A DNA stretch of 64,000 bases from JBGLNJ01 sp041300525. GTDB taxonomy: Bacteria; Chloroflexota; Anaerolineae; Fen-1058. Shown in pieces: positions 1 through 8,366 of the stretch. The number at the start of each line of letters is the position of its first letter. The first letter of the stretch is position 1. Both the position numbers and the translations under genes were made by a program. The notes beneath the pieces are model-generated. The model saw only the letters and a list, made by a program, of their open reading frames with translations, did no database searches and was not told the origin of the DNA. The stretch spans positions 1,240,001-1,304,000 of the forward strand of contig JBGLNJ010000001.1 in the NCBI GenBank assembly GCA_041300525.1, written 5' to 3'.

Positions 1-758
1 ACATGCTGGTGTTGAATCAGCGCGTCGCTCAGGACGAGGGGCTGCAAATCGGCGACCTCGTCACCGTGGACCTGGGCGAGCGCAAAAAAGCGACTTGGGA
101 AATCGTCGGTTTGCTGGTGGACATTAATAACCAGGGCAACTCGGCGTACGTCCCGCGCGATTCGTTCTCCAAGCAAATGCGCCAATTCAATCGGGGCGGT
201 TCGGTCTGGATCAAAACCGAGCAGCACGATGGGGCGTCTCAGGCCGCCATCGAAAAGCAACTGCGCGCCGCGTTCGAGGCGAACGACATGGAGGTGGTCT
301 TTACGCTCACGGCGGCCCGGAACATTGAGATGAACCGGACGCAGTTCAGCCTGATCACCAACCTGCTGCTGACCATGTCGGTGCTGGCGGGGCTGGTCGG
401 CAGCCTCGGCTTGATGGGCACCATGTCCATCAACGTGCTGGAGCGCAGCAAAGAAATCGGCGTGATGCGCGCGATTGGCGCGACCTCCGGCAGGTTAGTC
501 GGCATCTTTATCTTTGAAGGCATCCTCCTGGGGCTGGCGAGCGCCCTCCTCGCTATCCCGCTCAGCTATCCCGGCGCGCGGCTGGTGAGCGACGCGTTGG
601 GCAACATGCTGTTCAAGATGCCGATGTTCTTTCGCTATTCGGCGGAGAGCATTTTCCTCTGGATCATGGTCATGCTCCTGCTGGCAACGCTCGCCAGCCT
701 GTGGCCGGCCCTGCGCGCCGCGCGGATGAGCGTCAGAGAAACGCTGGCCTACGAATAA
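1..758 (+). CDS. MacB/FtsX-type ABC transporter permease, 3' part only
   Basis: This is the C-terminal 251 residues of an ABC exporter permease. The frame is open to the left edge, and the first visible residues align with the middle of the complete 789-residue permease at 1824-4193 (NQRVAQDEGLQIGD here, NQKIAQDDGLKVGD there), so the real start lies outside the window. A periplasmic MacB_PCD-like stretch is followed by the FtsX domain with four membrane segments. The signature NVLERSKEIGVMRAIGA and the C-terminal end SVRETLAYE are shared almost exactly with the downstream paralogue. It belongs to the MacB/LolCE-type family, which drives export or outer-envelope release of lipids, peptides or drugs with a separate ATPase, encoded next at 972. 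The paralogy with 1824-4193 points to tandem duplication. Confidence 0.85.
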   Translation, partial: MLVLNQRVAQDEGLQIGDLVTVDLGERKKATWEIVGLLVDINNQGNSAYVPRDSFSKQMRQFNRGGSVWIKTEQHDGASQAAIEKQLRAAFEANDMEVVFTLTAARNIEMNRTQFSLITNLLLTMSVLAGLVGSLGLMGTMSINVLERSKEIGVMRAIGATSGRLVGIFIFEGILLGLASALLAIPLSYPGARLVSDALGNMLFKMPMFFRYSAESIFLWIMVMLLLATLASLWPALRAARMSVRETLAYE

Positions 759-795
759 GGTCATTCCAGAATTTAAATCATCCCAAAATCCGTAG

Positions 796-817
796 AGCGG
801 GCATCCCGATGCCCGCT
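796..817. repeat. GC-rich palindrome in intergenic region
   Basis: A perfect 10-bp inverted repeat (AGCGGGCATC / GATGCCCGCT) with a 2-nt spacer lies 38 bp after the permease stop. It has no T-run. It is followed by further copies of GGGGATGCG and GCTACGGGGAT (829-863). It could act as a terminator-like hairpin but looks more like one of the dispersed palindromes of this genome. Confidence 0.5.
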
Positions 818-971
818 GCCGCATGGGGATGCGTCAGCTACGGGGATGCGTTCGCTACGGGGATCAGGTTGGGACAATTATGTTTCTGGAAACAACCAAG
901 CCGAGCCACTGAGCGCCCAAGCGCACGGGTGTGTATAAGTAATATCTCTTTGGCAGCCCAGGAGCAATCCA

Positions 972-1688
972 ATGAAGCCATTGAATTCGACGGAGGCAGG
1001 CAGACCCCTCATCGAGTTGCGCGGGGTCGTCAAGACGTTCGAGACCGCCGCCGGGGCTTTTACGGCGCTCAAAGGCATTGACCTGCAAGTGGAGCCGGGC
1101 GAGTTCCTGACCGTCGTCGGCAAGTCGGGCAGCGGCAAGTCTACGTTGCTCAACATGATCACCGGCATTGACCGGCCCACCGCTGGCGAGGTGATCGTGG
1201 GCAGCGCTGCCGTCCACACATTGAGCGAAGGGCAAATAGCGGTGTGGCGCGGGCGCAACGTCGGCATCGTATTCCAGTTCTTTCAGCTCTTGCCCACGCT
1301 GACGCTGGTCGAAAACGTGATGCTGCCAATGGACTTTTGCAACACGTTCCCGCCGCGCGAGCGCCAAAAGCGCGCGATGCAGCTTTTGGACTTGGTGGAG
1401 ATGTCGCCGCACGCGCACAAGCTGCCTTCGGCGGTATCGGGCGGCGAGCAGCAGCGCGCGGCGATTGCTCGTGCGCTGTCCAACGATCCCCCCCTCCTCG
1501 TCGCTGACGAGCCGACGGGCAACCTGGACACCCAGACGGCGGAATCGGTCTTTTGCCTCTTTGAGCAGTTGGCAAAGCAGGGCAAGACGCTGGTGATTGT
1601 GACGCATGATGAAGACTTGACCCGGCGGGTCACGCGCACAGCCATCGTCTCAGACGGCAAGATCGTCAATGGACATCCGGGTGAATGA
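972..1688 (+). CDS. ABC transporter ATP-binding protein (MacB/LolD family)
   Basis: A 238-residue ABC ATPase of the size usual for LolD/FtsE-type subunits. Visible motifs are Walker A GKSGSGKST (residues 50-58), a Q-loop at VFQFFQLLP, the ABC signature SGGEQQRAAIARAL (about 156), Walker B LLVADEP (about 176-182) with catalytic Glu180, and the H-switch IVTHD. The ATG at 972 is preceded by AGGAG at 960-964. It lies between two MacB/FtsX-type permeases and upstream of two HlyD-like lipoprotein adaptors, so it should energise that exporter. The substrate cannot be read from the sequence. Confidence 0.93.
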   Translation: MKPLNSTEAGRPLIELRGVVKTFETAAGAFTALKGIDLQVEPGEFLTVVGKSGSGKSTLLNMITGIDRPTAGEVIVGSAAVHTLSEGQIAVWRGRNVGIVFQFFQLLPTLTLVENVMLPMDFCNTFPPRERQKRAMQLLDLVEMSPHAHKLPSAVSGGEQQRAAIARALSNDPPLLVADEPTGNLDTQTAESVFCLFEQLAKQGKTLVIVTHDEDLTRRVTRTAIVSDGKIVNGHPGE

Positions 1689-1800
1689 CGAGTGTCGAAT
1701 GTCGAGTGTCGAATGACCGCTTCGCGTGACGAATGACGAAGGATAAAGGGCGAGGAGCGAAAGAATTCGACATTCGACATTTGTCGAATGGGGTAGATTC
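1689..1800. repeat. degenerate heptamer tandem repeat (TGTCGAA type)
   Basis: The gap between the ATPase and the next permease is made of short degenerate repeats of TGTCGAA/TGTCGAG, present directly at about 1690-1720 and inverted at about 1768-1792 (TTCGACA). It therefore forms an imperfect long hairpin. Similar heptamer tracts of different sequence recur across the window. Confidence 0.6.
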
Positions 1801-1823
1801 TTGAGCGGTGTTTGGGAAATCGC

Positions 1824-4193
1824 ATGAGTATCATTTACCGCAAAGTTGCGCGAGATCTGCTTCTCAATAAGACACGCACGTTGTTGGTGGTGTTGAGCAC
1901 CGCCGTCGGCATCCTGGCGTTGGGACTGGTCATCAGCCTGTCCGATTTGATGGGAGAGCGGCTGGCGAGCGTTTGGGAAGCGTCACGCCCGGCGCACGTT
2001 GCAATCGGCCTCGCCGGACGCGTGGACGATGACACGTCGCAGATGTTGTTGACCACGCCCGGCGTCGCCGAGGTCGAGCCGGTGTTCCGCCTCTTTGTCC
2101 GGTGGAAGCGCGCTGGAGACGCCGAGTGGCGCAACGGGACGCTCACCGCGCGGCGCGATTACGCGCGCTTGCAAACGGACCTGGCGACATTAAAAGCGGG
2201 GACGTGGCCGCGTGATAATGCCATTACGGTCGAATACCAGACGATGCAGGCGCTGGACTTGCCGGTGGGCAGCCGCATCCAGATCAAAACCGACCGATAC
2301 GAGCGCGAGATGCCCATCGTCGGCGCGGCGCACGATCTAGGGGCCGGCCCGCCACAATTTGGAAGCTATCCCCGGTTCTTTGTAACGCTGCGCACGGCGC
2401 ACGCCCTGGACGATGCTGAAGGTTACAATCGCTTGAACGTTCGCCTGGCCCAGTTTAACCGGGCCGAGGCTGAAGCGGTCGCCAAGCGGCTGGAAGCGCG
2501 CCTGAAAAAGATGGACGTTACCGCTTACCCTCAGGTCCAAGACCCCAAGCGGCATCCTATGCAGGAGACTCTGGACACGGTATTGCTCATCATGGGCGTG
2601 ATTGGTGTCCTGTCGCTCGCGCTCTCGGCGTTCCTCGTCGTCAACACCGTCAGCGCGGTGCTGGCGCAACAGGTTTCGCAGATCGGCATGATGAAGGCGG
2701 TGGGCGCAACGGCAGGCCGCGTGATGCGTGTGTACCTGGGCATGGTGTTGATTTACGGCGCAGTCGCCGTCGTCGTGGCTGTGCCGCTGGCGGCGCTGGC
2801 GGCTCACGTGCTGGCCGACAAACTGTTGGGCTACTTGAGCCTTGCGCTGCCCTCATTCCGAATCGTGCCACGCGCCATGCTCGCGCAACTCGTCGTGGGA
2901 TTGCTGGCGCCGGTGCTGGCTGCGCTGTGGCCGGTGCTTTCGAGTGTGCGCATCACGGTGCGAGAGGCGATTGCGTCTTATGGGCTGGGCGCCGACTTTG
3001 GCCGCGGATGGCTGGATAGATTCGTCACCGGCGTTCGAGGGCTGCCGCGTCCCTTAGCCTTGAGCCTGCGCAATACCTTTCGGCGCAAAGGCCGCGTGGT
3101 GCTCACGCAGCTCACGCTGATCACGGCCGGCGTTCTATTCATGACCGTGATGAGCTCGGATAACACGCTCAACCACACCATGCGCCAACTGTTCGCCACA
3201 TCGGGCTATGACGTCGAAGTGGATTTTAACGGGCCACAGTATTTTGACCGGGCCGAAGCGATTGCCCGCACGGTTCCGGGCGTGGTGAGCAGCGAATTGT
3301 GGGAAGCCTACGGGTGCGTGATCCATATCAGCGGCGAACGGAAGCGCGAGGCGCTGGCGCTGGGCGTGCCGCCCGATTCCATCATGATGCGCCCCACCAT
3401 CATCGCCGGGCGCTGGCTGCGCCCCGGCGACGAGAACGTCATCGTCATCAACCAGAAAATCGCGCAAGATGATGGGCTCAAGGTCGGCGACCGGGTCAAC
3501 CTGAATTTCTACGACAAGGGCGACTCGACTTGGCAAATCGTCGGCGTGCAATTGGGGATGGGCTATAGCAATTACACGATGTACATCCCGCGCGATGTGC
3601 TGGGCCGCACGATACGCCTGCCCGACCGAGGTCACTGGATCTTTGTCAAGACCGACCAGCACGATCCAGCCTACCAGGTGATGATGGAAAAGCGGCTGGT
3701 CGCCGCGTTCGAGACCAACTCGATGAGCGTCGTGTGGTCCGATAACGCCAGCGCGCAGTTTCAGCGCATGATGAATCAGTTCAACATTCTTACGTATTTG
3801 TTGCTGGTGATGGCGGTCCTGGCGGGGCTGGTGGGCAGCCTGGGGCTGATGGGGACGATGTCCATTAACGTGTTGGAGCGCAGCAAAGAGATCGGCGTGA
3901 TGCGCGCGATTGGCGCATTGTCGCCCGCCGTCATTGGCATCTTTGTCGTCGAAGGCGTCATCTTGGGCTTGCTCAGCGCGGCAGCCGCCATCCCGATCAG
4001 CTACCCGGTATCGCGGCTGTTCACCGATGCGTTGGGGAAGCAGCTTTTCAAGTTCCCGCTCGACTTTCGCTACTCGCTCGGCGGGCTGGCGCTGTGGATC
4101 GTCATCGTCGTGGCGCTTTCGGCGCTGGCGAGCCTGTGGCCGGCGACGCGGGCCGCGCGAATGAGCGTGCGCGAGACGCTCGCCTATGAGTGA
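1824..4193 (+). CDS. MacB/FtsX-type ABC transporter permease (double module)
   Basis: A 789-residue permease. The ATG at 1824 (MSIIYRKVARDLL) is preferred over an in-frame TTG at 1812. The layout is two repeated halves. Each has an N-terminal membrane segment (LLVVLSTAVGILALGLVISL near residue 20; a second near 415), an extracytoplasmic MacB_PCD-like domain, and an FtsX domain with three or more membrane helices (about 255-385 and 650-789). The C-terminal half is highly similar to the partial gene at the window start. This ten-TM-like arrangement is known for LolC/E-like and macrolide-type exporters that pair with a separate ATPase (972-1688). The two lipoprotein adaptors follow directly, so this is one exporter operon. 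Confidence 0.92.
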   Translation: MSIIYRKVARDLLLNKTRTLLVVLSTAVGILALGLVISLSDLMGERLASVWEASRPAHVAIGLAGRVDDDTSQMLLTTPGVAEVEPVFRLFVRWKRAGDAEWRNGTLTARRDYARLQTDLATLKAGTWPRDNAITVEYQTMQALDLPVGSRIQIKTDRYEREMPIVGAAHDLGAGPPQFGSYPRFFVTLRTAHALDDAEGYNRLNVRLAQFNRAEAEAVAKRLEARLKKMDVTAYPQVQDPKRHPMQETLDTVLLIMGVIGVLSLALSAFLVVNTVSAVLAQQVSQIGMMKAVGATAGRVMRVYLGMVLIYGAVAVVVAVPLAALAAHVLADKLLGYLSLALPSFRIVPRAMLAQLVVGLLAPVLAALWPVLSSVRITVREAIASYGLGADFGRGWLDRFVTGVRGLPRPLALSLRNTFRRKGRVVLTQLTLITAGVLFMTVMSSDNTLNHTMRQLFATSGYDVEVDFNGPQYFDRAEAIARTVPGVVSSELWEAYGCVIHISGERKREALALGVPPDSIMMRPTIIAGRWLRPGDENVIVINQKIAQDDGLKVGDRVNLNFYDKGDSTWQIVGVQLGMGYSNYTMYIPRDVLGRTIRLPDRGHWIFVKTDQHDPAYQVMMEKRLVAAFETNSMSVVWSDNASAQFQRMMNQFNILTYLLLVMAVLAGLVGSLGLMGTMSINVLERSKEIGVMRAIGALSPAVIGIFVVEGVILGLLSAAAAIPISYPVSRLFTDALGKQLFKFPLDFRYSLGGLALWIVIVVALSALASLWPATRAARMSVRETLAYE

Positions 4194-4242
4194 GGTCGAA
4201 TCTCGGAGGATATCTTGTTTTACATAACAGGGAGGCATTTCG

Positions 4243-5376
4243 GTGAGTAAGCAGATCTTTGCCATCATTCTCCTGGCGCTCTTTGTGGCGGCCGGCTGTT
4301 CGGGACAATCCACCAGCACGCCTGCCGCGACCAGCATCGCGTCCACGCCTATTGCGCCGGGCGCGAATGGGAAACTCGTTCCGCGCCAGTTTGTCGAGCT
4401 GAGCGTGAAATCGCCCGGCGTGGTCGCCGAGGTATCGGCGTCCGAGGGCGATCAGGTCAAACCCGGTCAGGCGCTGGCTCGCCTGGACAACACACTGCTC
4501 AAGTTGGCTGTGCAAGATGCACAACTCAAGCTCAAGCAAGCCGAGCTTGACCTGGAAAAAGCAACCAAGCCTGCCGACCCGGCTGACTTGAACGCGGCCG
4601 ATAAAGCCATTGAGGCGGCGCAGGCAGCATTGAACAATGCGCAAGGCATGCAGCCAACCACCCTGAATACCGCGCAGATCGCGCTGCGAAACGCGCAATT
4701 GGTTTTTGACCAGGCCGAGCGCGATTACGCTCACCAGCTCGACCGGCAAAAGTGGGGCCTGGACGTGGATAAAGACTTGGCGCTCCAGACCAGCAAGGTG
4801 CGCTATGAAAACGCCCGCGCCGATTTAGAGATCGCCCGGCGTGATGCCGCAAGCGCCAATGTCCGCGCGTCCGAGTCCGTCCTTGCCGGGCAAAAGACGC
4901 TGACCGCCGCGCAGGCGGACTATGCCGCGCTCAAAAGGCAACCAGAACCGGAGCAAGTGAAAGCGGCGCAGTTGGCGGTCGAGACCGCCAAATTGGCGCT
5001 GGCGCAAGCCGAAGCGGATTTGCAAGATGCCACGTTGATTGCGCCCGTCGGCGGCGTGGTGGCGGAAGTGAATCTCAAGGTCGGGCAGCCAGCCAGTCCT
5101 GGCGCGCCGGCGATCACATTGGCCGATACCAGCGCATGGTACGTCGAAACGGACAGCCTCACCGAACTGAGTGTGGTGGATGTGAAAGAAGGCAGCCGAG
5201 TCGCCGTCAAATTCGACGCCGCGCCCGGCCTCAGTCTGCCCGGTCACGTCGAACGTATTGCGCTGCGCGGCCAAGACCAGCGGGGCGACGTGCTCTATGC
5301 AGTGCGCGTGGCGTTGGACAATCTGGACCCACGCTTGCGGTGGGGAATGACGGCGTTCGTGCAGTTTGAAAAGTGA
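4243..5376 (+). CDS. HlyD/MacA-like membrane-fusion lipoprotein, copy 1
   Basis: A 377-residue periplasmic adaptor. The start is GTG 4243, with RBS GGAGG at 4231-4235. The signal peptide ends in a lipobox FVAAGC (Cys19), so it is probably a lipoprotein. A biotinyl-lipoyl-like half motif (VVAEVSASEGDQVKPGQALARLD) is followed by a long Ala/Gln-rich coiled-coil hairpin (about residues 85-260), the second lipoyl half (LIAPVGGVVAEVNLKVGQP) and a beta-barrel region ending LRWGMTAFVQFEK. This is the usual MacA/HlyD order. It sits 50 bp after the permease and is about 60% similar by eye to the next gene, suggesting tandem duplication. Confidence 0.92.
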   Translation: MSKQIFAIILLALFVAAGCSGQSTSTPAATSIASTPIAPGANGKLVPRQFVELSVKSPGVVAEVSASEGDQVKPGQALARLDNTLLKLAVQDAQLKLKQAELDLEKATKPADPADLNAADKAIEAAQAALNNAQGMQPTTLNTAQIALRNAQLVFDQAERDYAHQLDRQKWGLDVDKDLALQTSKVRYENARADLEIARRDAASANVRASESVLAGQKTLTAAQADYAALKRQPEPEQVKAAQLAVETAKLALAQAEADLQDATLIAPVGGVVAEVNLKVGQPASPGAPAITLADTSAWYVETDSLTELSVVDVKEGSRVAVKFDAAPGLSLPGHVERIALRGQDQRGDVLYAVRVALDNLDPRLRWGMTAFVQFEK

Positions 5377-5447
5377 AACGTACTGCGCGCTTCGCGTGCG
5401 TACTGCGTAAGAACGGAATACCCAATACGTGATCGGGAGTTGCCTTG

Positions 5448-6575
5448 ATGAAAAAGAGCCTTATCTTTCTGCTTATCTTTGCGGCGCTTTTCGTCGTCGG
5501 TTGTTCAGGGCAAACGGCAAATTCTGCGGCCACGCCGAACCCTACGCCGACCGCCATCGCGCCGGGAGTCAAGGGCAAAGTAACGCCGCGCCAGTTCGTC
5601 GAGCTAGGCATGAACTCGTCGGGCATCGTCGCCGAGGTGCTGGTGACAGAAGGCCAGCAGGTAAAAGCCGGTCAAGCCCTGGTTCGGTTGGACGACGCGC
5701 GCCTCAAGTTGGCCGTGGAAGCAGCGCGCCTCCGGCTCGATCAGGCCGAGCTTGACCTGGAAAAGGCGCGCAAGCCCGCCGACCCGGCTGATTTGGCCGC
5801 CGCCGAAAAAGCCATCCAGGCCGCGCAAGCGACTCTGGACAACACCGGCGGCTCACGCTCGACCGAGATCGCTCAGGCGCAAAGCAAGCTGCGCAGCGCA
5901 GAACTCACGCTCGAAAAGGCCCAGCGTGATCATAACAAGCTGCTGGATTACAAAAGCTGGGGCTATAACGTGGACAACGACTTGCGAGCCAGCCAGGCCA
6001 ACCTGGACAACTTGCGCGCCGAACTAGAGATCGCCCGGCACGAGGCGGCCCGCGCGGGAGGTCGCGCGGTGCAGTCCAATGTCGAGGCGCAGCAAGCCTT
6101 GACATCCGCGCAGGCAAAATACACTGCGCTCAAAAAGCAGCCCGAACCGGAAGCTGTCAAGACCGCGCAAGTAGTTGTCGAAGCGGCGCAGGTGGCGTTG
6201 GCGCGCGCCCAAGCCAACCTCAAGAACGCCACGTTGACTGCGCCCTTCGCCAGCGCAGTGGCCGAAATCAAAATCAAAGCCGGGCAACAAGCCGCGCCGG
6301 GCGCGCCGCTGATCACATTGGCCGACGTCAGCGCCTGGTATGTCGAAACGGAGAACCTGTCCGAGTTGACCGTGGTACAAGTCAAAGAGAGCGACCCGGC
6401 CACGGTCAAGTTTGACGCGATCCCCGGCCTGGTTTTGCCGGGCCGCGTCGAGCGGATCGCCGTGCGCGCGCAGGACAAGCGCGGCGAAGTGACCTACACC
6501 GTGCGCGTGCGGCTGGACAATACCGATCCGCGCCTGCGCTGGGGGATGACGGCTTTGGTGGTGTTTGAAAAGTAG
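5448..6575 (+). CDS. HlyD/MacA-like membrane-fusion lipoprotein, copy 2
   Basis: A 375-residue paralogue of the preceding gene with the same architecture: signal peptide with lipobox FVVGC, lipoyl half (IVAEVLVTEGQQVKAGQALVRLD), coiled-coil hairpin, second lipoyl half (APFASAVAEIKIKAGQQ) and C-terminal barrel ending LRWGMTALVVFEK. ATG 5448 is preferred over the TTG three bases upstream because GGGAG lies about 8 nt before it. The 70-bp gap from copy 1 holds short GCGTACTGCG-like repeats. The two adaptors may serve the two permease paralogues of this operon. Confidence 0.92.
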   Translation: MKKSLIFLLIFAALFVVGCSGQTANSAATPNPTPTAIAPGVKGKVTPRQFVELGMNSSGIVAEVLVTEGQQVKAGQALVRLDDARLKLAVEAARLRLDQAELDLEKARKPADPADLAAAEKAIQAAQATLDNTGGSRSTEIAQAQSKLRSAELTLEKAQRDHNKLLDYKSWGYNVDNDLRASQANLDNLRAELEIARHEAARAGGRAVQSNVEAQQALTSAQAKYTALKKQPEPEAVKTAQVVVEAAQVALARAQANLKNATLTAPFASAVAEIKIKAGQQAAPGAPLITLADVSAWYVETENLSELTVVQVKESDPATVKFDAIPGLVLPGRVERIAVRAQDKRGEVTYTVRVRLDNTDPRLRWGMTALVVFEK

Positions 6576-6663
6576 ATTCCTTCCATCATGCGAACCGGTA
6601 AAGATTCGCGTGACATTTGCCTTCGCAAGGTTCAAATCCCCCACTTGATTCGCAGATGAGAAT

Positions 6664-6692
6664 TTGGCAGACGGGGCAATCCGGCGTATAAT
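6664..6692 (+). promoter_or_regulatory. sigma70-like promoter of a leaderless gene
   Basis: TTGGCA (6664-6669), a 17-bp spacer and TATAAT (6687-6692). The ATG at 6699 is only 6 nt downstream of the -10 box, so the transcript would begin at or next to the start codon and carry no RBS. Confidence 0.75.
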
Positions 6693-6698
6693 CGTTTC

Positions 6699-7538
6699 AT
6701 GCAAACCGCGCAAACGCTCCCCTCCGTCGAACCGAGCACACCCGCCCAACCGGCACGTCGCCGATTGGGCGTTATTGTTCTCACGGCGGCGTTGATCGTG
6801 ATCAGCGCCTGGCTGGTCGTCATGCCGGGCGGAGTTTTGGGGCACGCCGACCTCATCGGTTATGCGGTGTGCCATCGCATCCCGGCGCGGTCGTTCTTTC
6901 TTGGCGGGCAGCAGTTGCCGTTGTGCGCGCGCTGCAGTGGCACGTACCTGGGCGCGCTCACGGGTTTTGGCATGATGTTTCTCCTGGGCCGCCGCCGCGC
7001 GGCCAATCTTCCTCCGGTCAGCGTGCTCATCGTACTCGTCCTGTTTGTCGCGGCGATGGGCTTTGACGGCGTGAACTCGTACCTGACGCTCCTTCCCGTC
7101 CTGCCCCATCTTTACGAGCCGCACAACTGGCTGCGCCTGACGACCGGCACGCTGGAAGGCATCGCGCTGGCGGTCGTGGTGCTGCCGGTGTTCAATCAAA
7201 CGATGTGGGCCGACGCGACCGGCGAACGGTCGTTGAGGAATCTGCGCGAGTTGGCGTTGGTCGTGCTGGCCGGCGCCGTCGTCATCGGTGTCGTGCTGAC
7301 CGAGCCGCCCCTGCTGCTCTATCCATTGGCGATCCTTTCCGCCGGCAGCGTGGTGTGGATGCTCACGCTCATCAACTCGCTGCTGGCGACGATTGCCTCG
7401 CGGCGAGAGAACCGCGCCGTCACCTGGCGGGACGCCGCGCCCATGCTGCTCGTCGGGCTGGCGGCGACCTTGGTTGAACTTTCTGCGATTGATTTTGCGC
7501 GCGCCTATGCCACAGCCGCGCTGGGCTTGCCGTATTGA
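6699..7538 (+). CDS. DUF2085 family membrane protein
   Basis: A 279-residue polytopic membrane protein with about eight hydrophobic segments. The family mark is the block AVCHRIPARSF followed by LPLCARCSGTYLGAL (about residues 55-85), with conserved Cys and His that suggest metal or haem binding; no function is established for DUF2085. The start at ATG 6699 fits a leaderless transcript (promoter at 6664-6692). It stands alone, in the same orientation as the exporter operon but with its own promoter. Confidence 0.85.
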   Translation: MQTAQTLPSVEPSTPAQPARRRLGVIVLTAALIVISAWLVVMPGGVLGHADLIGYAVCHRIPARSFFLGGQQLPLCARCSGTYLGALTGFGMMFLLGRRRAANLPPVSVLIVLVLFVAAMGFDGVNSYLTLLPVLPHLYEPHNWLRLTTGTLEGIALAVVVLPVFNQTMWADATGERSLRNLRELALVVLAGAVVIGVVLTEPPLLLYPLAILSAGSVVWMLTLINSLLATIASRRENRAVTWRDAAPMLLVGLAATLVELSAIDFARAYATAALGLPY

Positions 7539-7552
7539 CGGCTATTTGCGAT

Positions 7553-7582
7553 TAACAGTTTGCGCCAAGCTTGTGCTATAAT
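7553..7582 (+). promoter_or_regulatory. sigma70-like promoter
   Basis: TTAACA (7553-7558), an 18-bp spacer and TATAAT (7577-7582), followed by a leader of about 120 nt before the small membrane gene at 7712. The leader shows no riboswitch that I recognise. Confidence 0.6.
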
Positions 7583-7711
7583 CTACCCAGATTGCCGCTT
7601 GTTCTCGAAGAGTGTGCCCCCACACGTCAATCATTGGGTCTGGATAAACCAGACATATCATCAGACCAACCCGCGCGTTGGACTGAGACTAGCATATAAA
7701 GGAGTGACAAG

Positions 7712-8074
7712 ATGACATTCCAAAATGGACTCAAAGCCGGTGGCATCGGCGCGATCATTGCCGTGATCTTGAACCTGCTAGGGATCATCCCCGTTGTCGG
7801 TTGCTGCACGTTCATTCTGACGCTCCTGCTCTGGGTCGGCGTGGGCGTGCTGGCCGGCTACATGGTGAGCCGGGCCGTTTCGACGCTGGCTAGCCCGGTT
7901 TTCAGCAGCGGACAGGCGGTGCTGATCGTCATCGGCGCGGTGCTGTTCTACATTTCGGACATTATTCTGGCGGCGGGCCGTTTTTGGAAACCCTGGAAGT
8001 ATCATCGCATCAGCCTGGCGTTTTATTACAGCGGGCAACTGTCCATCGCGTTGGCTGCCAGTTATTTTGCGTAA
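7712..8074 (+). CDS. small hypothetical membrane protein, C-terminus possibly altered
   Basis: A 120-residue predicted membrane protein with a good RBS (AAAGGAG 8-9 nt before the ATG). The first 90 residues look natural: a Gly/Ile-rich helix (GGIGAIIAVILNLLGIIPVVG), a Cys-Cys pair, and a second and third hydrophobic helix. The last 30 residues (after LAAGRFWKPWKYHR) are unlike the rest and enter sequence without coding character, so a frameshift or truncation near 7975 is possible. I do not recognise a named family. Confidence 0.55.
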   Translation: MTFQNGLKAGGIGAIIAVILNLLGIIPVVGCCTFILTLLLWVGVGVLAGYMVSRAVSTLASPVFSSGQAVLIVIGAVLFYISDIILAAGRFWKPWKYHRISLAFYYSGQLSIALAASYFA

Positions 8075-8183
8075 GGGACCTGGCAAAATAGAGTATCCGG
8101 TTCTGCTTGACGCGGATTGTCAAATTCGCGTCTATGCCGCCGGATTTGAGGCTCATTGGGAATCGCCGTTGTGTCTGCCCAAA

Positions 8184-8212
8184 TGTAGGACAAATTGGCA
8201 ATTTGTCCTACA
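8184..8212. repeat. 29-bp palindromic element (intergenic copy)
   Basis: A perfect 13-bp inverted repeat, TGTAGGACAAATT / AATTTGTCCTACA, separated by GGC. It has the same length, stem size and 3-nt loop as the palindrome at 16094-16122, which lies inside a gene. The rest of 8075-8366 between convergent genes shows no gene or other signal that I can support. Confidence 0.8.
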
Positions 8213-8366
8213 CGCTGCCGCCAAATATGGGGGCGTATCACGGCAAATCCCAGACATCCAAAATTGTGACCACTGGCAAGAGTGCTATCAACACCGTCAA
8301 CAGGTTCGTGCAAATCTCCTGGAGGAAATTGGGGTAGCTTTCATTTCCCATCAGTCTGTGAGCGCG

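Noticed and set aside
6615..6645. GGTTCAAATCCC, similar to a tRNA T-loop
   Set aside because: The flanking T-stem bases do not pair (GCAAG against CCCCA), and no acceptor or anticodon arm can be built upstream.
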